A stretch of DNA of 64,000 nucleotides, from NCBI GenBank assembly GCA_008508345.1, contig QNGE01002644.1:1-64000 (forward strand). The letters run 5' to 3'. Shown here one piece after another: positions 53,580-64,000 of this stretch. The notes beneath the pieces are model-generated. The model worked only from the letters and a program-made list of their open reading frames with translations. It made no database searches and was not told the DNA's origin. Origin of the DNA: Paragonimus westermani (taxonomy: Eukaryota > Platyhelminthes > Trematoda > Plagiorchiida > Troglotrematidae). How positions within the stretch are numbered: position 1 is the stretch's first letter; the number at the start of each line of letters is the position of its first letter. A program made the position numbers and the translations under genes.

Positions 53580-54260
53580 TAACGAAACAAACGTAGTTTG
53601 GTAAGAAATGTTTTTCAACGAGCAAGAAAACTGTGCACGGCCGACAACCTACAGTCTGAGGAGGAGCTCTTGAAGAATGTTCTGTTTGCGAATGGATATC
53701 CGGCCAAATTTATTGAAATTTATTGCAAGGAACGGATGACTACCTCACAATCACAATTAGTGCCGAAAAAGCAGGTTTTTATCAACCTTCCTTACACAGG
53801 TGACCACAACATTACCGATGTAAGTCGAAAGTTGAAATCTGTTATTGATCGCACATATCCCGAGGCGGAATTGCGCTTGTTACTCTCCACCCACAGGTTG
53901 AGCCTCCACTGTCCCGATTGTTCAGAAAACTCTGCCTCTCAGGTTTTCTATCAGCTCACCACACACTATCAGCACACACACACACACAAAATTCTCGGCC
54001 GTTCCTCACAGATACTCTTGAACGAGCAGTCGTTCAGACTGTCAACTGTGAACATACCTCAGACGTATGAACCTATGAATCAACGGTGGTTTTTTGGTCA
54101 GGGAACCAGTGTTACCGTTCACTGTCACTGGGATATATCAATCGATTCAAGTAACCTGTTCCACAACCGAAGAACACTCTGTGAGCACGCGGCTTGAACG
54201 TTGTCAGAGTGTAGTCTGTAGTGCTGGTTCCTGGATTTGTACGCCCAAGGTTTCCCCAAC
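53580..54260 (+). pseudogene. Penelope-like element fragment: RT C-terminus and GIY-YIG endonuclease start, copy 1
   Basis: The 199-codon frame reads VFQRARKLCTADNLQSEEELLKNVLFANGYPAKFIE, then KKQVFINLPYTGDHNITDVSRKLKSVIDRTYPEAELRLL, the C-terminal RT/linker text of Penelope-like elements. Next come HCPDCSENSASQVFYQLT and, in place of C.CGA.YIGRT, a damaged stretch with KILGRSSQ, the remnant of a GIY-YIG motif. This is a plus-strand fragment between minus-strand Gypsy elements. The open frame ends by drift into another frame with stop at 54197. Identification is by recalled pattern. Confidence 0.65.
53974..53990 (+). repeat. Short (CA)n run, copy 1
   Basis: cacacacacacacac within the Penelope-like fragment; it occurs again 8013 bp further on. 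It may have caused the frame damage at the GIY-YIG motif. Confidence 0.8.
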
Positions 54261-54264
54261 CTTA

Positions 54265-55050
54265 TGCTACCGTGAATCGGAAGCCGAAAGGAAAAAACGA
54301 TGAATCTGCAAACAAAGTTTATTGATTGATTTACTCACCATTTACACCAGACTTCAACGTAACAACTGAGGGGTGCTAGGGAGCTTGACGTGAGAGCACC
54401 TTGAGCACAATCGCACAGCAGCCGCCAGAGTTGAGGAGTGCATCGAAGGGAAATTCCAGTCGACCTTCAGAAGTCAAATAAGCGTTAGACTGGTTAAGCG
54501 GCGTTCCTAACGGTAATAGCTCAACATTGTTACCCTAGTGAATTTAACCTACAGTAGTAGAAATTGTGCGAATTCATTACACAGCTGAGAGCATAACTGC
54601 GATACTTATGCCGGCCCACTAACTTTGATGCTAGTGGTTTGTAGTAAATTTACATCCACAGGGTAATGTGAACCGGCGCGGTGGTACTGGCAAGGCAACT
54701 CTCATGTCGCGCGGAGTTTAGAATTTTGGGGAAGTCGAAGGTGATCTCACTACAAGCCCAGTAACGGAAACATATTCATAGATTGTCTTTGGGTTGGGTT
54801 TGGCTGTGAACGCCAGTTCTAAATTGCACCTCAGCGTATACGTTCCTCTGGCTCCTATGGTCAGACTTTTATTTGACTGCGAACAGACCCCTCTGCTTGG
54901 AGCCACCGGGCGTTTGTAAAGGTTCCACGCGTTCCTTTGCTTTTTATGCAATGAGAACAGTAGCGTCGCATCAAAATGAGGTCAATCTTGTGATGTTTGC
55001 AGAAATTAAACTTCCGGTTAGCAGGACACATAGAATGTGATGTTTTACCA
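54265..55050. other. No recognised gene
   Basis: On the minus strand a 77-codon frame (54718-54951) and a parallel frame in front of it (up to about 55020) look protein-like but match nothing known to me. They directly follow the point where the RT of element A breaks off at about 55050. Confidence 0.3.
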
Positions 55051-57485
55051 GCTTAACCATCAGGCGCCGAAATGTGAACGGTGCCCCGGATAGGCCAAAC
55101 GGCATGCGCTTGAACTGATACTGTTTTACGCCTACCGTGAACGCAGTCTTCTCACGATCCGTGGGTTTAATTGGCACTTGCCAGTATCCGGAGCGTAAGT
55201 CCAAAACTGTGAACAACTTCGCCTGCCGTAGCTTATCAAGAATATCAGCGACGGACAGTATTGGTACGACTGTATTCTGTGTTACCTCATCCAGCCGTCT
55301 AAAATCCACACGAAAGCGGTACTTCCCGTTGGACTTTTTCACCAGGAGAACAGGCGAGTTGTACTGACTTTTGGCTTCTTCGATAACATCCTCGCTCAGC
55401 ATGTTCTGTATTTATCTATTCAATTCCTCCTCGAGATGAACCGGCATCCTGCGGGGTCCGTGAGGTCGAAATGTTCCGGTTGTTGGTATTTCATGGGCAA
55501 TCCAGTTGCAAAACCCGTACGGATCATCGTCAGTCGTAAATACTTCCGTGTATTTCTCGACCGTGGACTGGAGCACGGAGGCTGTGCAACTGGGGGTTTT
55601 AACCTTGCGTACTTGGTTGACGCTATCCTTTCGCTGTCACATGAGCGTCAGGGAGCCATACTTGGTTGATAACTTCTTGAGCTTCAAGTCAATCACGGCA
55701 TCTGTTAAAGCGAGGAAATCGGCTCAAAATATCGTTTGCCTGGTTTCTGGGGACACAATGAAACGGTGCTTCACGATATGGCCGCCGATACGTAACCCAC
55801 ATTCTTTCACACCGTCAACCAGTGGACTATGACCTCCAACCGTCCTGATCATCATGGATGTCGGTTCTAGATTTTGCTTCTCGGCACCAGCAATCAACGG
55901 AATAGCTGCCTCTGTATCGACTAAACACTGTTCTACCTCTCCATCATCTTCAACCCTCGTATGTACGGCCCTCTTCTCAATCGCTCCCATTACTAGCTGA
56001 CCCGCCCAGCAAAAAGAACAATCACGAAACACTTTATTTTTAGACCTCTGAGACCGCCGGATTGGGCAATCCTTCTTCCAATGTCTTTTTTTCCACAGAT
56101 GAAACAGCCTCCTGGTTGATAATTCTTCCGTACTGCTGTTCTCAGGGCAGCTACATCTGCTGCGAGTTGCTCCATTGTCTTCTGCATTACCTCCAGTGTC
56201 TTCTTGCCCGTATTGCTGTTTGCATCCACTGAGGCCATGGACATAACTGCCAACTCCCGCGTCACATTCGCCAGCTCGTCAAGGTCCATCGGCCGGGCGA
56301 CATGAGCGATGCGGACTTGATCGCGAACTGCCTTCGGGAGACCTTCAATAAACTGCTCCGTTAACAACCGTCGTCGTGATTCTTGATCCAATCCTGGCAG
56401 ATCCCTGTCCAGCAAACCTTGCAGAGTGGCGGCAAACACGGACGGGTCCGCTCCTTGTCCAAGGCTGGCTGCTTTGAACCGCCGCATGGCCTCCTGGCGG
56501 TCGGCCGGGCTGTCAAACGCAGCCAACAGCATCTCCTTCGCAGCGACCCACTCCGTCTTCGCAGAGCCTCTTTGCGCTGCGTTAAGCATCGCCTTCGCCC
56601 TGCCCTTCACCAGCGTCCGCAAGGCAGACAGCTTCCCACGGTCGGTCTTGACTCCGACCACTTCGGCCGCGTCCTCCAAGTCCTCCAGGAACGTCCGGAC
56701 TTCTCCATCTCTGAACGGCTGTGGCCAGGGTATCCTGGAATTCTCTCGATTAAACTTGAAGCAACCAGCAACACAGACCTTATCTCGATATATAGAAAAG
56801 GTTATCTTCGCCATCGTAATTTGCTTGGTGAGCAGAAAAGAGATTAATTGTTTTTTGGGGTATTTCCAATGGTTTCCAATGGTTTTGGCTAGTGACCGTG
56901 ATTATTTTACGCGAACGACTTCAGAGTCTGGCGCATCATCATCTCGGTCGATGATACAGGGTGATATATTGTGAACGTTCTCACACAGCACTTATACACT
57001 GTTCCGATAGTCTCTTCTTGCGCGTCGTGTTCGGGGTTTGTCGTGTTGTCCGTGAATGTCGCCCGTGGGCAATACACTACTTGTGAGCAGTATACTACTC
57101 ACAACGAAACTGCTTGTCATACAACACTGCTCCCCCTTTTGAGGTTCTTTGGTTCCTTTGCATCTGTTGACGAATCCGCTCCGATCGACGCAGTGTTTCC
57201 TCCCGGATTATTCATCTTCTGGTTCGTCGCACCGGCATCTCGTGTCACGTTGCCAACTCACTGGCATGCACTCATTTTGTCTCGCCATCCTTCTTGATCG
57301 TGTATACTGGGCCCCGTCTGGATATTATCAAATACGGACCTTTCCATTTAGGCAGAAGTTTTCTTGATCCTGGCCCGCTGGCACCTGTGTTCCAATGATC
57401 TCGATACTTCACCCGTTCTCCTAGGTTGAACATTCTAGTCTTGCCGAACCGTTGCCTTGCGAACTGATCCGGTGACGGAATTTCT
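55051..57485 (-). mobile_element. Ty3/Gypsy element A, copy 2
   Basis: See copy 1 for domains. The only gain in this copy is at the left end: the RT continues for a few residues (RLMVKLVK) beyond the point where copy 1 is cut by an N, then turns into unrelated text at about 55050. So the true break of the RT is visible here and no YxDD follows. Stops after the protease, in the linker and before the RT are the same three as in copy 1. Confidence 0.78.
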
Positions 57486-57552
57486 GGATATGAAATCAAC
57501 ATGGGGATTTGTTTTTGCACTACGGTGAACAATTGTGTGATTGCAGGTGCTA
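55065..57552. repeat. Repeated block R-A, copy 2
   Basis: Same as 47065-49552 with an offset of exactly 8000. It carries Gypsy A again: RT start (55051-55670), protease (55724-56085, DTE), slippery A7 (56086-56092), Gag (55993-56814), LTR (about 56880-57126) and integrase tail (57272-57485), all on the minus strand. All listed translations are identical to copy 1. It ends at the N at 57553. Confidence 0.9.
55993..56814 (-). CDS. Gypsy A Gag, copy 2
   Basis: Identical 273-codon frame to the Gag at 47993-48814, including the A7 heptamer (56086-56092) in the zinc knuckle. Complete identity of two copies in otherwise decayed surroundings means either a very recent duplication or one locus assembled twice. 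Confidence 0.75.
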   Translation of the reverse strand: MAKITFSIYRDKVCVAGCFKFNRENSRIPWPQPFRDGEVRTFLEDLEDAAEVVGVKTDRGKLSALRTLVKGRAKAMLNAAQRGSAKTEWVAAKEMLLAAFDSPADRQEAMRRFKAASLGQGADPSVFAATLQGLLDRDLPGLDQESRRRLLTEQFIEGLPKAVRDQVRIAHVARPMDLDELANVTRELAVMSMASVDANSNTGKKTLEVMQKTMEQLAADVAALRTAVRKNYQPGGCFICGKKDIGRRIAQSGGLRGLKIKCFVIVLFAGRVS

Positions 57553-57553
57553 N
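57553..57553. other. Single N: sequence join 2
   Basis: Lies within what is RNase H of element B in copy 1. The sequence left of it equals copy 1 up to 49552; the sequence right of it is unrelated. Confidence 0.85.
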
Positions 57554-57554
57554 T

Positions 57555-57809
57555 GTTCGAATCGATGGTCAGCTAGTCAAACAACCGTCCGTCATTGTCC
57601 CCGACGCATGTCAGACTATCTTGGGGGCGGATTTCTTTGACCACGTTGAGGCCGTAATTGATTTGAAGCATGATAAACTGGTAACGAAGTATGGGGTGAT
57701 TCCACAAGTGAGAAAGCGCAAAACCCAGGTTGGAAAAATCGAAGTGAACGTACTCAGAGCAATGCCAACTGGTGACAATCAGTTGCTGAACGAAGTGATA
57801 CGAAATTAA
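57555..57809 (+). pseudogene. Gypsy protease C-terminal part (plus strand fragment)
   Basis: The frame reads VRIDGQLVKQPSVIVPDACQTILGADFF, then VEAVIDLKHDKLVTKYGV, which is the second half of a retropepsin with the ILGADFF motif intact, followed by the protease-RT linker. The DTG half would lie to the left but is cut by the N at 57553. A stop ends the frame at 57809. It resembles the protease of element A in wording (compare ADFLALTDAVIDLKLKKLSTKYG) but is on the opposite strand and of a different copy. Confidence 0.65.
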
Positions 57810-57814
57810 ACGGG

Positions 57815-59325
57815 ATTTCGTTGGAAATAAGGAGTGCATACGAACAAACGCGATGTTCTTTCTAAGGGTTGTCCGTTTTTCCTCTGTGTACACAATTCCA
57901 GTTGGGAAGAACCAAGAGACTGGAGTTAAGGAAATGTGTAAACGGTCTATTTTCATATTAGATGAGAAAGTCGAAGGCAACTGATTCCAGCCTACTCCGA
58001 GGCCAGAAGCAATAATCAACACCTAAAGAGAATGAGAAAACAAGGTAGCAGAAAACCCACTGGAATATAACTCTCGAAAAACCAAACTACATTTCAAAAG
58101 GGCAATCTCATGCGTTTTAAACAAGCGTTTGCACGAATGGTGTAAGCTATATTGACGAAGTAAACAGCCAAGTAAGATGTTTGTAGATACATATGAAACG
58201 CTGTGTAAAAAACAATGCGCACTCAAATGAAAGGGCGCTCGAGTGATGAGTTGACCGGCAACCCTGCGTGCAAAACATACATACAGATAAGTATTGCTTT
58301 TAGCCTAGACCCTTGAAGAAAACTACACTTCATTGAGTTTTTACAATACAATGTCAGAGATACATGATTATGCATTGCGTGCACTCGAAACGTAATCCAT
58401 TGAAAAGGTTAATCGTTTTTAAACAGTATGTGATTCAAACGGGCTTAGCATCGTAAAGTGAACCCAAATGATCAGCTGAAATCAACACAATGGGGCTATA
58501 TTGCCTATGCACGAAATTAACATGCAAACGGCGGATAAGGTGAGAAGATAATACGGCGGAACGGACATAAAGCTTATGACATGATTAGTTCGTTCGATTG
58601 TGCGGAGCACCTATCGGTATGCCTGTTCGTTCAAATACATATTCAAGCACGTGGTCAACGTTAAATGACTACGGTCGCTCCACTTCGTTGTGTCCAAACC
58701 GGACAATTCAATGTTTGTCTACTAACGTTACTCTTAATCAACTAAGCTATGTAACTAAATTTTCGATTAACCTACAACTGAGTTAAGTGTATTTTACTGG
58801 AAGCACTCACCGCTGGAATTACTGATGATACTCTTATGAACTCAAGTGTACCGCGATATTCACCGCTATTAACCAGAATCACAAACTCATTCGAATTTGC
58901 TGGACAGACTTCCAGTAACCAACACTGATATCAGTGGGTTTCCGCAAAAACTTGGCCTCCCTGAACAGCATTACTGCCGGCGAATAGGTGGAGCTTATGG
59001 GTCATGACTAAACTGATGGTATGGGCAGCAGACGCAAGCTGAGATTTCTGTAGGGCAAAACTTCACATGCAGTTTATTACGAGTCGCTACCTTCCGGAAC
59101 GAAAGCAAAAGTCAGCCTTCGTGGCACAAAGCAAATCTCGGTTTATTGAGTTTTTATTGGTTATTTTATAGACTAGACGCATCGGTAAAATGAAGAATTA
59201 CACTTGGTGTTGATGCTCTCGCTTTCTCATTGGTCGGCTCGACTCCGCTTGAAGCTCGTTTGTTTCAACGCGTGACGCACTTGAACAACTTGTTTTACTC
59301 CGGTGCTCGTTATAACAAAATCCGA
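57815..59325. other. No recognisable gene
   Basis: AT-rich, with short frames on both strands and no family motifs or shared repeats seen. Confidence 0.4.
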
Positions 59326-59330
59326 TGCTG

Positions 59331-59331
59331 N
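59331..59331. other. Single N: sequence join 3
   Basis: Right of it the sequence equals copy 1 from 51319 on (offset 8013). Confidence 0.85.
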
Positions 59332-59332
59332 G

Positions 59333-60425
59333 TCAGATCTTTTGTTGTGTCGGGGTTTGGATAGTCGGTGAATTGAGATTTCCACCACAGTTGACTAGTG
59401 TGGACTGCAGAACAGCCTCAGGATAAAATACATCTTGGCCTGAGTGCGATACTGTTGACTTAACACTACCGGTGTCAACAATAAAATCGTGACTTCTGCC
59501 AGAGGCAGACACTAATTGTTTCAAAACAGTAGAAGTGTTTCGATGCAAAATAGACAGAGAAAGAGAGAGTAGATATGTCATCAGTCACTGGTTGCAGGTT
59601 CTAGTTGGAGTTTGGACCTTCATACTGAATGGATAGGACACTTTGCCACAGCTGAAGCACTTTGCTTATCTTTGTGGTCAAGAATACCGAGAATGATCGA
59701 GTCCACATGAATCGCATTCCCCAAATTGTTGTCGAATTGATTTCGGATTACTTCCTTTAGAAGGTTGAACAAATGCTTTCGGCACACGGAAATCAGTGCG
59801 CGGTTTGAATATGTTATCTTGTCTCGGCCTTGGATTATTGTCTTTGGACTAATTGCACAGAACAACCTCAGTATTCTTCGTCAACTCTTCTACATCATCA
59901 TACTGTTCATATAATTTGTGAATAATATGAAACCTCTGATCGTGATGCAAGAGAAGTTTCTGTTGTAACTCTGGCATGGTAATACCAGCAATCAATTGAT
60001 TACGTAGCTGATCTCCTAACTGGATACCGAATTCACACTTAGCTGCTTGTGTTTGCAGTTGTACGACGAAATCACGTACCGATTGAGATTCTGACCGGAT
60101 TAGCACACTGAACTTGGCTCTTTCAAACGCCACAGAACTGACCGGTTTGAAGTGTTGAAGTAGTATTATCTTTAACGCCGGATAAGCACTATTGATTGGT
60201 GACTCCGGGAAAGCCAAGTTTTGACAAGTGCATAAGCTTCTGTGCCAGTAAAATGTAGGACGAAAGCAACTTTCTTTTTCTCATCCAAATCAGACTTTGT
60301 GAGGCACTGAATGTCAAACCTCTCCGAATAATCTTCCACTTCTCGAACATTTGATATAGTAGATAATTGTTCCAGTTTAGTGACCATTGTAAATAGTGCG
60401 AAAGTGCTACGCCAAATGTTGTAAT
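59333..60425 (-). mobile_element. Ty3/Gypsy element B, copy 2, only protease and Gag
   Basis: Same frames as 51320-52374 of copy 1. The RT and RNase H that follow in copy 1 are absent because the sequence ends at the N at 59331. This asymmetry supports copy 1 as the continuous version. Confidence 0.7.
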
Positions 60426-61592
60426 TAGAACTGAACTAAATAGGATAAGGACCGAATGTATAGGAAGTGCAAGACACTAATAAGCACAATAACACAGAAC
60501 GTATATTGTAGAATCGTATGTGGTTACTCGTACCGGATATTAGCATAATAAAACAATTGTATAATAAAAGAAGACAAGGCATATCAGTCATGTTCATCAC
60601 AGTAGCTATCTTAACTTATCATCATACTTACTTTAGCCTCCCATCGAGGTTGTAGATATCCGGTTAAATAGCTTGGATTGGATGTGACCTACTCTCCCTT
60701 CATTCATTCGGTTTTTTATTTGGTCGACCTTTAACACTCAACATTTTCACGTTTGCGCTCGCGTCAAGACGGGTTTCAATACACAATTAAATTACATTTG
60801 AATTACCCTTACTAACCTGCACTGGTTCAACTTATAAAGCATACGGATCTTTAGCAAAGCTGGATGAGCTCCGAGTATACCACTACGTTTGCCAAACCCT
60901 GGAACAGTCAGCGTAACCACCCCAGTCGTCAAGAAAAGCGCATAACCTAGTAGAATAATCTCTGGATTGAAGTCTAATAACTGGTAGGAAGTGGCCTTCC
61001 AGGTAATCGTTGTTTCTTCAACTCCATCTCTAGGCATGAGTCACTGTTTCCAGCAATCACAAGATCAGCAGTCTCACTGTCCTTGCCCGGTGAGTTATTT
61101 TAGCGTGTAACTGCACTAAATTAACGATTTCCAAAGTTTACTCAACAAATACCAGACGCGGAATAAGCATAGCTGAGGAAGATCAAACATATGAGGCAAT
61201 CACAGTAGGTCGCGACCAGCACTAAACTACACTGATACACCGAAGCAGCTAGAGGAGTTGAGGATGCGACCGTTGAGCGCTCGAGCAAGCCGGAAGTGTT
61301 TGTAGAATCATTGGCGCGCATATGCCAACAAACATGCAAGCAAACAAACCGGATCGCACACAGCAAGCGGACGGTAGGCAAAGATCATTACGATCTTGTG
61401 TACAATGTGAACTAGGATTTTGGAGAGAATTGTACACATCGTACAGTAGGCAGACCGGGCTATCTCCAGATCACTAAGTTATACCCTGGGCGGAGTTGTA
61501 CTTGAACACGTAATCCACACGCTCTTGCTCAAGAAACTGCTTTGAAGTCTGACTATATGTTGTGTAAATTATACGCACCGGAAGGGGAATTC

Positions 61593-62273
61593 TAACGAAA
61601 CAAACGTAGTTTGGTAAGAAATGTTTTTCAACGAGCAAGAAAACTGTGCACGGCCGACAACCTACAGTCTGAGGAGGAGCTCTTGAAGAATGTTCTGTTT
61701 GCGAATGGATATCCGGCCAAATTTATTGAAATTTATTGCAAGGAACGGATGACTACCTCACAATCACAATTAGTGCCGAAAAAGCAGGTTTTTATCAACC
61801 TTCCTTACACAGGTGACCACAACATTACCGATGTAAGTCGAAAGTTGAAATCTGTTATTGATCGCACATATCCCGAGGCGGAATTGCGCTTGTTACTCTC
61901 CACCCACAGGTTGAGCCTCCACTGTCCCGATTGTTCAGAAAACTCTGCCTCTCAGGTTTTCTATCAGCTCACCACACACTATCAGCACACACACACACAC
62001 AAAATTCTCGGCCGTTCCTCACAGATACTCTTGAACGAGCAGTCGTTCAGACTGTCAACTGTGAACATACCTCAGACGTATGAACCTATGAATCAACGGT
62101 GGTTTTTTGGTCAGGGAACCAGTGTTACCGTTCACTGTCACTGGGATATATCAATCGATTCAAGTAACCTGTTCCACAACCGAAGAACACTCTGTGAGCA
62201 CGCGGCTTGAACGTTGTCAGAGTGTAGTCTGTAGTGCTGGTTCCTGGATTTGTACGCCCAAGGTTTCCCCAAC
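61593..62273 (+). pseudogene. Penelope-like element fragment, copy 2
   Basis: Identical translation to the fragment at 53580-54260 (open frame 61611-62210). No independent mutation separates the two copies. Confidence 0.65.
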
Positions 62274-63063
62274 CTTATGCTACCGTGAATCGGAAGCCGA
62301 AAGGAAAAAACGATGAATCTGCAAACAAAGTTTATTGATTGATTTACTCACCATTTACACCAGACTTCAACGTAACAACTGAGGGGTGCTAGGGAGCTTG
62401 ACGTGAGAGCACCTTGAGCACAATCGCACAGCAGCCGCCAGAGTTGAGGAGTGCATCGAAGGGAAATTCCAGTCGACCTTCAGAAGTCAAATAAGCGTTA
62501 GACTGGTTAAGCGGCGTTCCTAACGGTAATAGCTCAACATTGTTACCCTAGTGAATTTAACCTACAGTAGTAGAAATTGTGCGAATTCATTACACAGCTG
62601 AGAGCATAACTGCGATACTTATGCCGGCCCACTAACTTTGATGCTAGTGGTTTGTAGTAAATTTACATCCACAGGGTAATGTGAACCGGCGCGGTGGTAC
62701 TGGCAAGGCAACTCTCATGTCGCGCGGAGTTTAGAATTTTGGGGAAGTCGAAGGTGATCTCACTACAAGCCCAGTAACGGAAACATATTCATAGATTGTC
62801 TTTGGGTTGGGTTTGGCTGTGAACGCCAGTTCTAAATTGCACCTCAGCGTATACGTTCCTCTGGCTCCTATGGTCAGACTTTTATTTGACTGCGAACAGA
62901 CCCCTCTGCTTGGAGCCACCGGGCGTTTGTAAAGGTTCCACGCGTTCCTTTGCTTTTTATGCAATGAGAACAGTAGCGTCGCATCAAAATGAGGTCAATC
63001 TTGTGATGTTTGCAGAAATTAAACTTCCGGTTAGCAGGACACATAGAATGTGATGTTTTACCA

Positions 63064-64000
63064 GCTTAACCATCAGGCGCCGAAATGTGAACGGTGCCCC
63101 GGATAGGCCAAACGGCATGCGCTTGAACTGATACTGTTTTACGCCTACCGTGAACGCAGTCTTCTCACGATCCGTGGGTTTAATTGGCACTTGCCAGTAT
63201 CCGGAGCGTAAGTCCAAAACTGTGAACAACTTCGCCTGCCGTAGCTTATCAAGAATATCAGCGACGGACAGTATTGGTACGACTGTATTCTGTGTTACCT
63301 CATCCAGCCGTCTAAAATCCACACGAAAGCGGTACTTCCCGTTGGACTTTTTCACCAGGAGAACAGGCGAGTTGTACTGACTTTTGGCTTCTTCGATAAC
63401 ATCCTCGCTCAGCATGTTCTGTATTTATCTATTCAATTCCTCCTCGAGATGAACCGGCATCCTGCGGGGTCCGTGAGGTCGAAATGTTCCGGTTGTTGGT
63501 ATTTCATGGGCAATCCAGTTGCAAAACCCGTACGGATCATCGTCAGTCGTAAATACTTCCGTGTATTTCTCGACCGTGGACTGGAGCACGGAGGCTGTGC
63601 AACTGGGGGTTTTAACCTTGCGTACTTGGTTGACGCTATCCTTTCGCTGTCACATGAGCGTCAGGGAGCCATACTTGGTTGATAACTTCTTGAGCTTCAA
63701 GTCAATCACGGCATCTGTTAAAGCGAGGAAATCGGCTCAAAATATCGTTTGCCTGGTTTCTGGGGACACAATGAAACGGTGCTTCACGATATGGCCGCCG
63801 ATACGTAACCCACATTCTTTCACACCGTCAACCAGTGGACTATGACCTCCAACCGTCCTGATCATCATGGATGTCGGTTCTAGATTTTGCTTCTCGGCAC
63901 CAGCAATCAACGGAATAGCTGCCTCTGTATCGACTAAACACTGTTCTACCTCTCCATCATCTTCAACCCTCGTATGTACGGCCCTCTTCTCAATCGCTCC
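63064..64000 (-). mobile_element. Ty3/Gypsy element A, copy 3 (RT and protease part, cut by window end)
   Basis: Continues the second unit exactly as 55051-55987 does: RT start with the same motifs (frame 62984-63415), the same stops, and the beginning of the protease frame. Gag lies beyond the window. Confidence 0.8.

Larger units (their letters stand above)
57554..59330. other. Segment bounded by Ns, replacing the RT/RNase H part of element B
   Basis: 1777 bp found only here, against 1766 bp (49553-51318) in copy 1. It starts with a Gypsy protease end on the plus strand and otherwise contains no recognisable gene. N on both sides suggests a separate small contig placed here by scaffolding. 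Confidence 0.7.
59332..63077. repeat. Repeated block R-B, copy 2 (51319-55064 repeated)
   Basis: Carries again, identically: Gypsy B protease (59333-59581) and Gag (59613-60387) on the minus strand, the probable LTR region (60425-61573), the Penelope-like fragment (61593-62273) with its CA run, and the unrecognised minus-strand frame (62731-62964). Confidence 0.9.

Noticed and set aside
47065..64000. True three-fold tandem duplication of an 8-kb locus
   Set aside because: Possible, but N bases sit on the borders and no difference between copies was found, so an assembly cause cannot be set aside; kept only as a finding to test.
1..64000. CRISPR array, operon or prokaryotic mobile element
   Set aside because: No regular short repeats with spacers, no operon-like gene spacing and no ribosome-binding sites; all recognised proteins are eukaryotic retroelements.

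Overview
This window reads as repeat-dense nuclear DNA of a metazoan, most likely a parasitic flatworm (fluke or tapeworm). There are no operons, no ribosome-binding sites and no long intact host genes. What can be recognised is a collection of decayed retroelements: two Ty3/Gypsy copies of CsRn1 type, several other Gypsy elements, a BEL/Pao element, an R2-clade LINE, CR1-type LINEs, another AP-endonuclease LINE type, and a Penelope-like element. This mix, and the wording of the protein remnants, fits trematodes and cestodes best. The organism call is inference. Family assignments come from recalled protein motifs, not from database searches.

Layout from the left: LINE reverse transcriptase tail (90-960), CR1-type LINE tail (1140-1830), CsRn1-type Gypsy on + (about 3400-7240), R2-clade LINE on + (about 7260-9075), a poorly understood stretch (9.1-12.7 kb), a LINE on the minus strand (12812-15560), a long stretch with almost nothing recognisable (15.6-22.5 kb), a BEL/Pao element on + (about 24.0-27.1 kb) split by a 498-bp near-perfect palindrome made of two divergent tRNA-like Pol III units, a second CsRn1-type Gypsy on + (about 28.9-32.1 kb), a nearly full-length CR1-type LINE on + (about 32.6-37.1 kb), and a Gypsy element on + with recognisable LTRs (about 39.5-44.6 kb) that carries its own nested insertion ending in (ATT)22. 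A short region at 45.4-46.2 kb holds two phase-compatible open blocks with splice-like borders, the best candidate for host coding sequence.

From 47065 to the end the window is dominated by one roughly 8-kb unit given more than twice. Positions 47065-49552 recur at 55065-57552 (offset exactly 8000) and from 63078 on; 51319-55064 recur at 59332-63077 (offset 8013). Single N bases at 47064, 57553 and 59331 sit exactly on the block borders, so much of this apparent tandem array may be an assembly join. The unit carries, on the minus strand, a Gypsy gag-protease-RT with a possible -1 frameshift site and, upstream of it on that strand, a second Gypsy (gag-protease-RT-RNase H). On the plus strand it carries a Penelope-like fragment.

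The genes do not form a pathway. The interest lies in how the elements are nested, when they inserted, and in a few regulatory-looking structures: the palindromic Pol III unit with a 14-bp target-site duplication, the A7 slippery site inside a zinc knuckle, and a dispersed repeat family with a conserved 3' hairpin and ATT tail.
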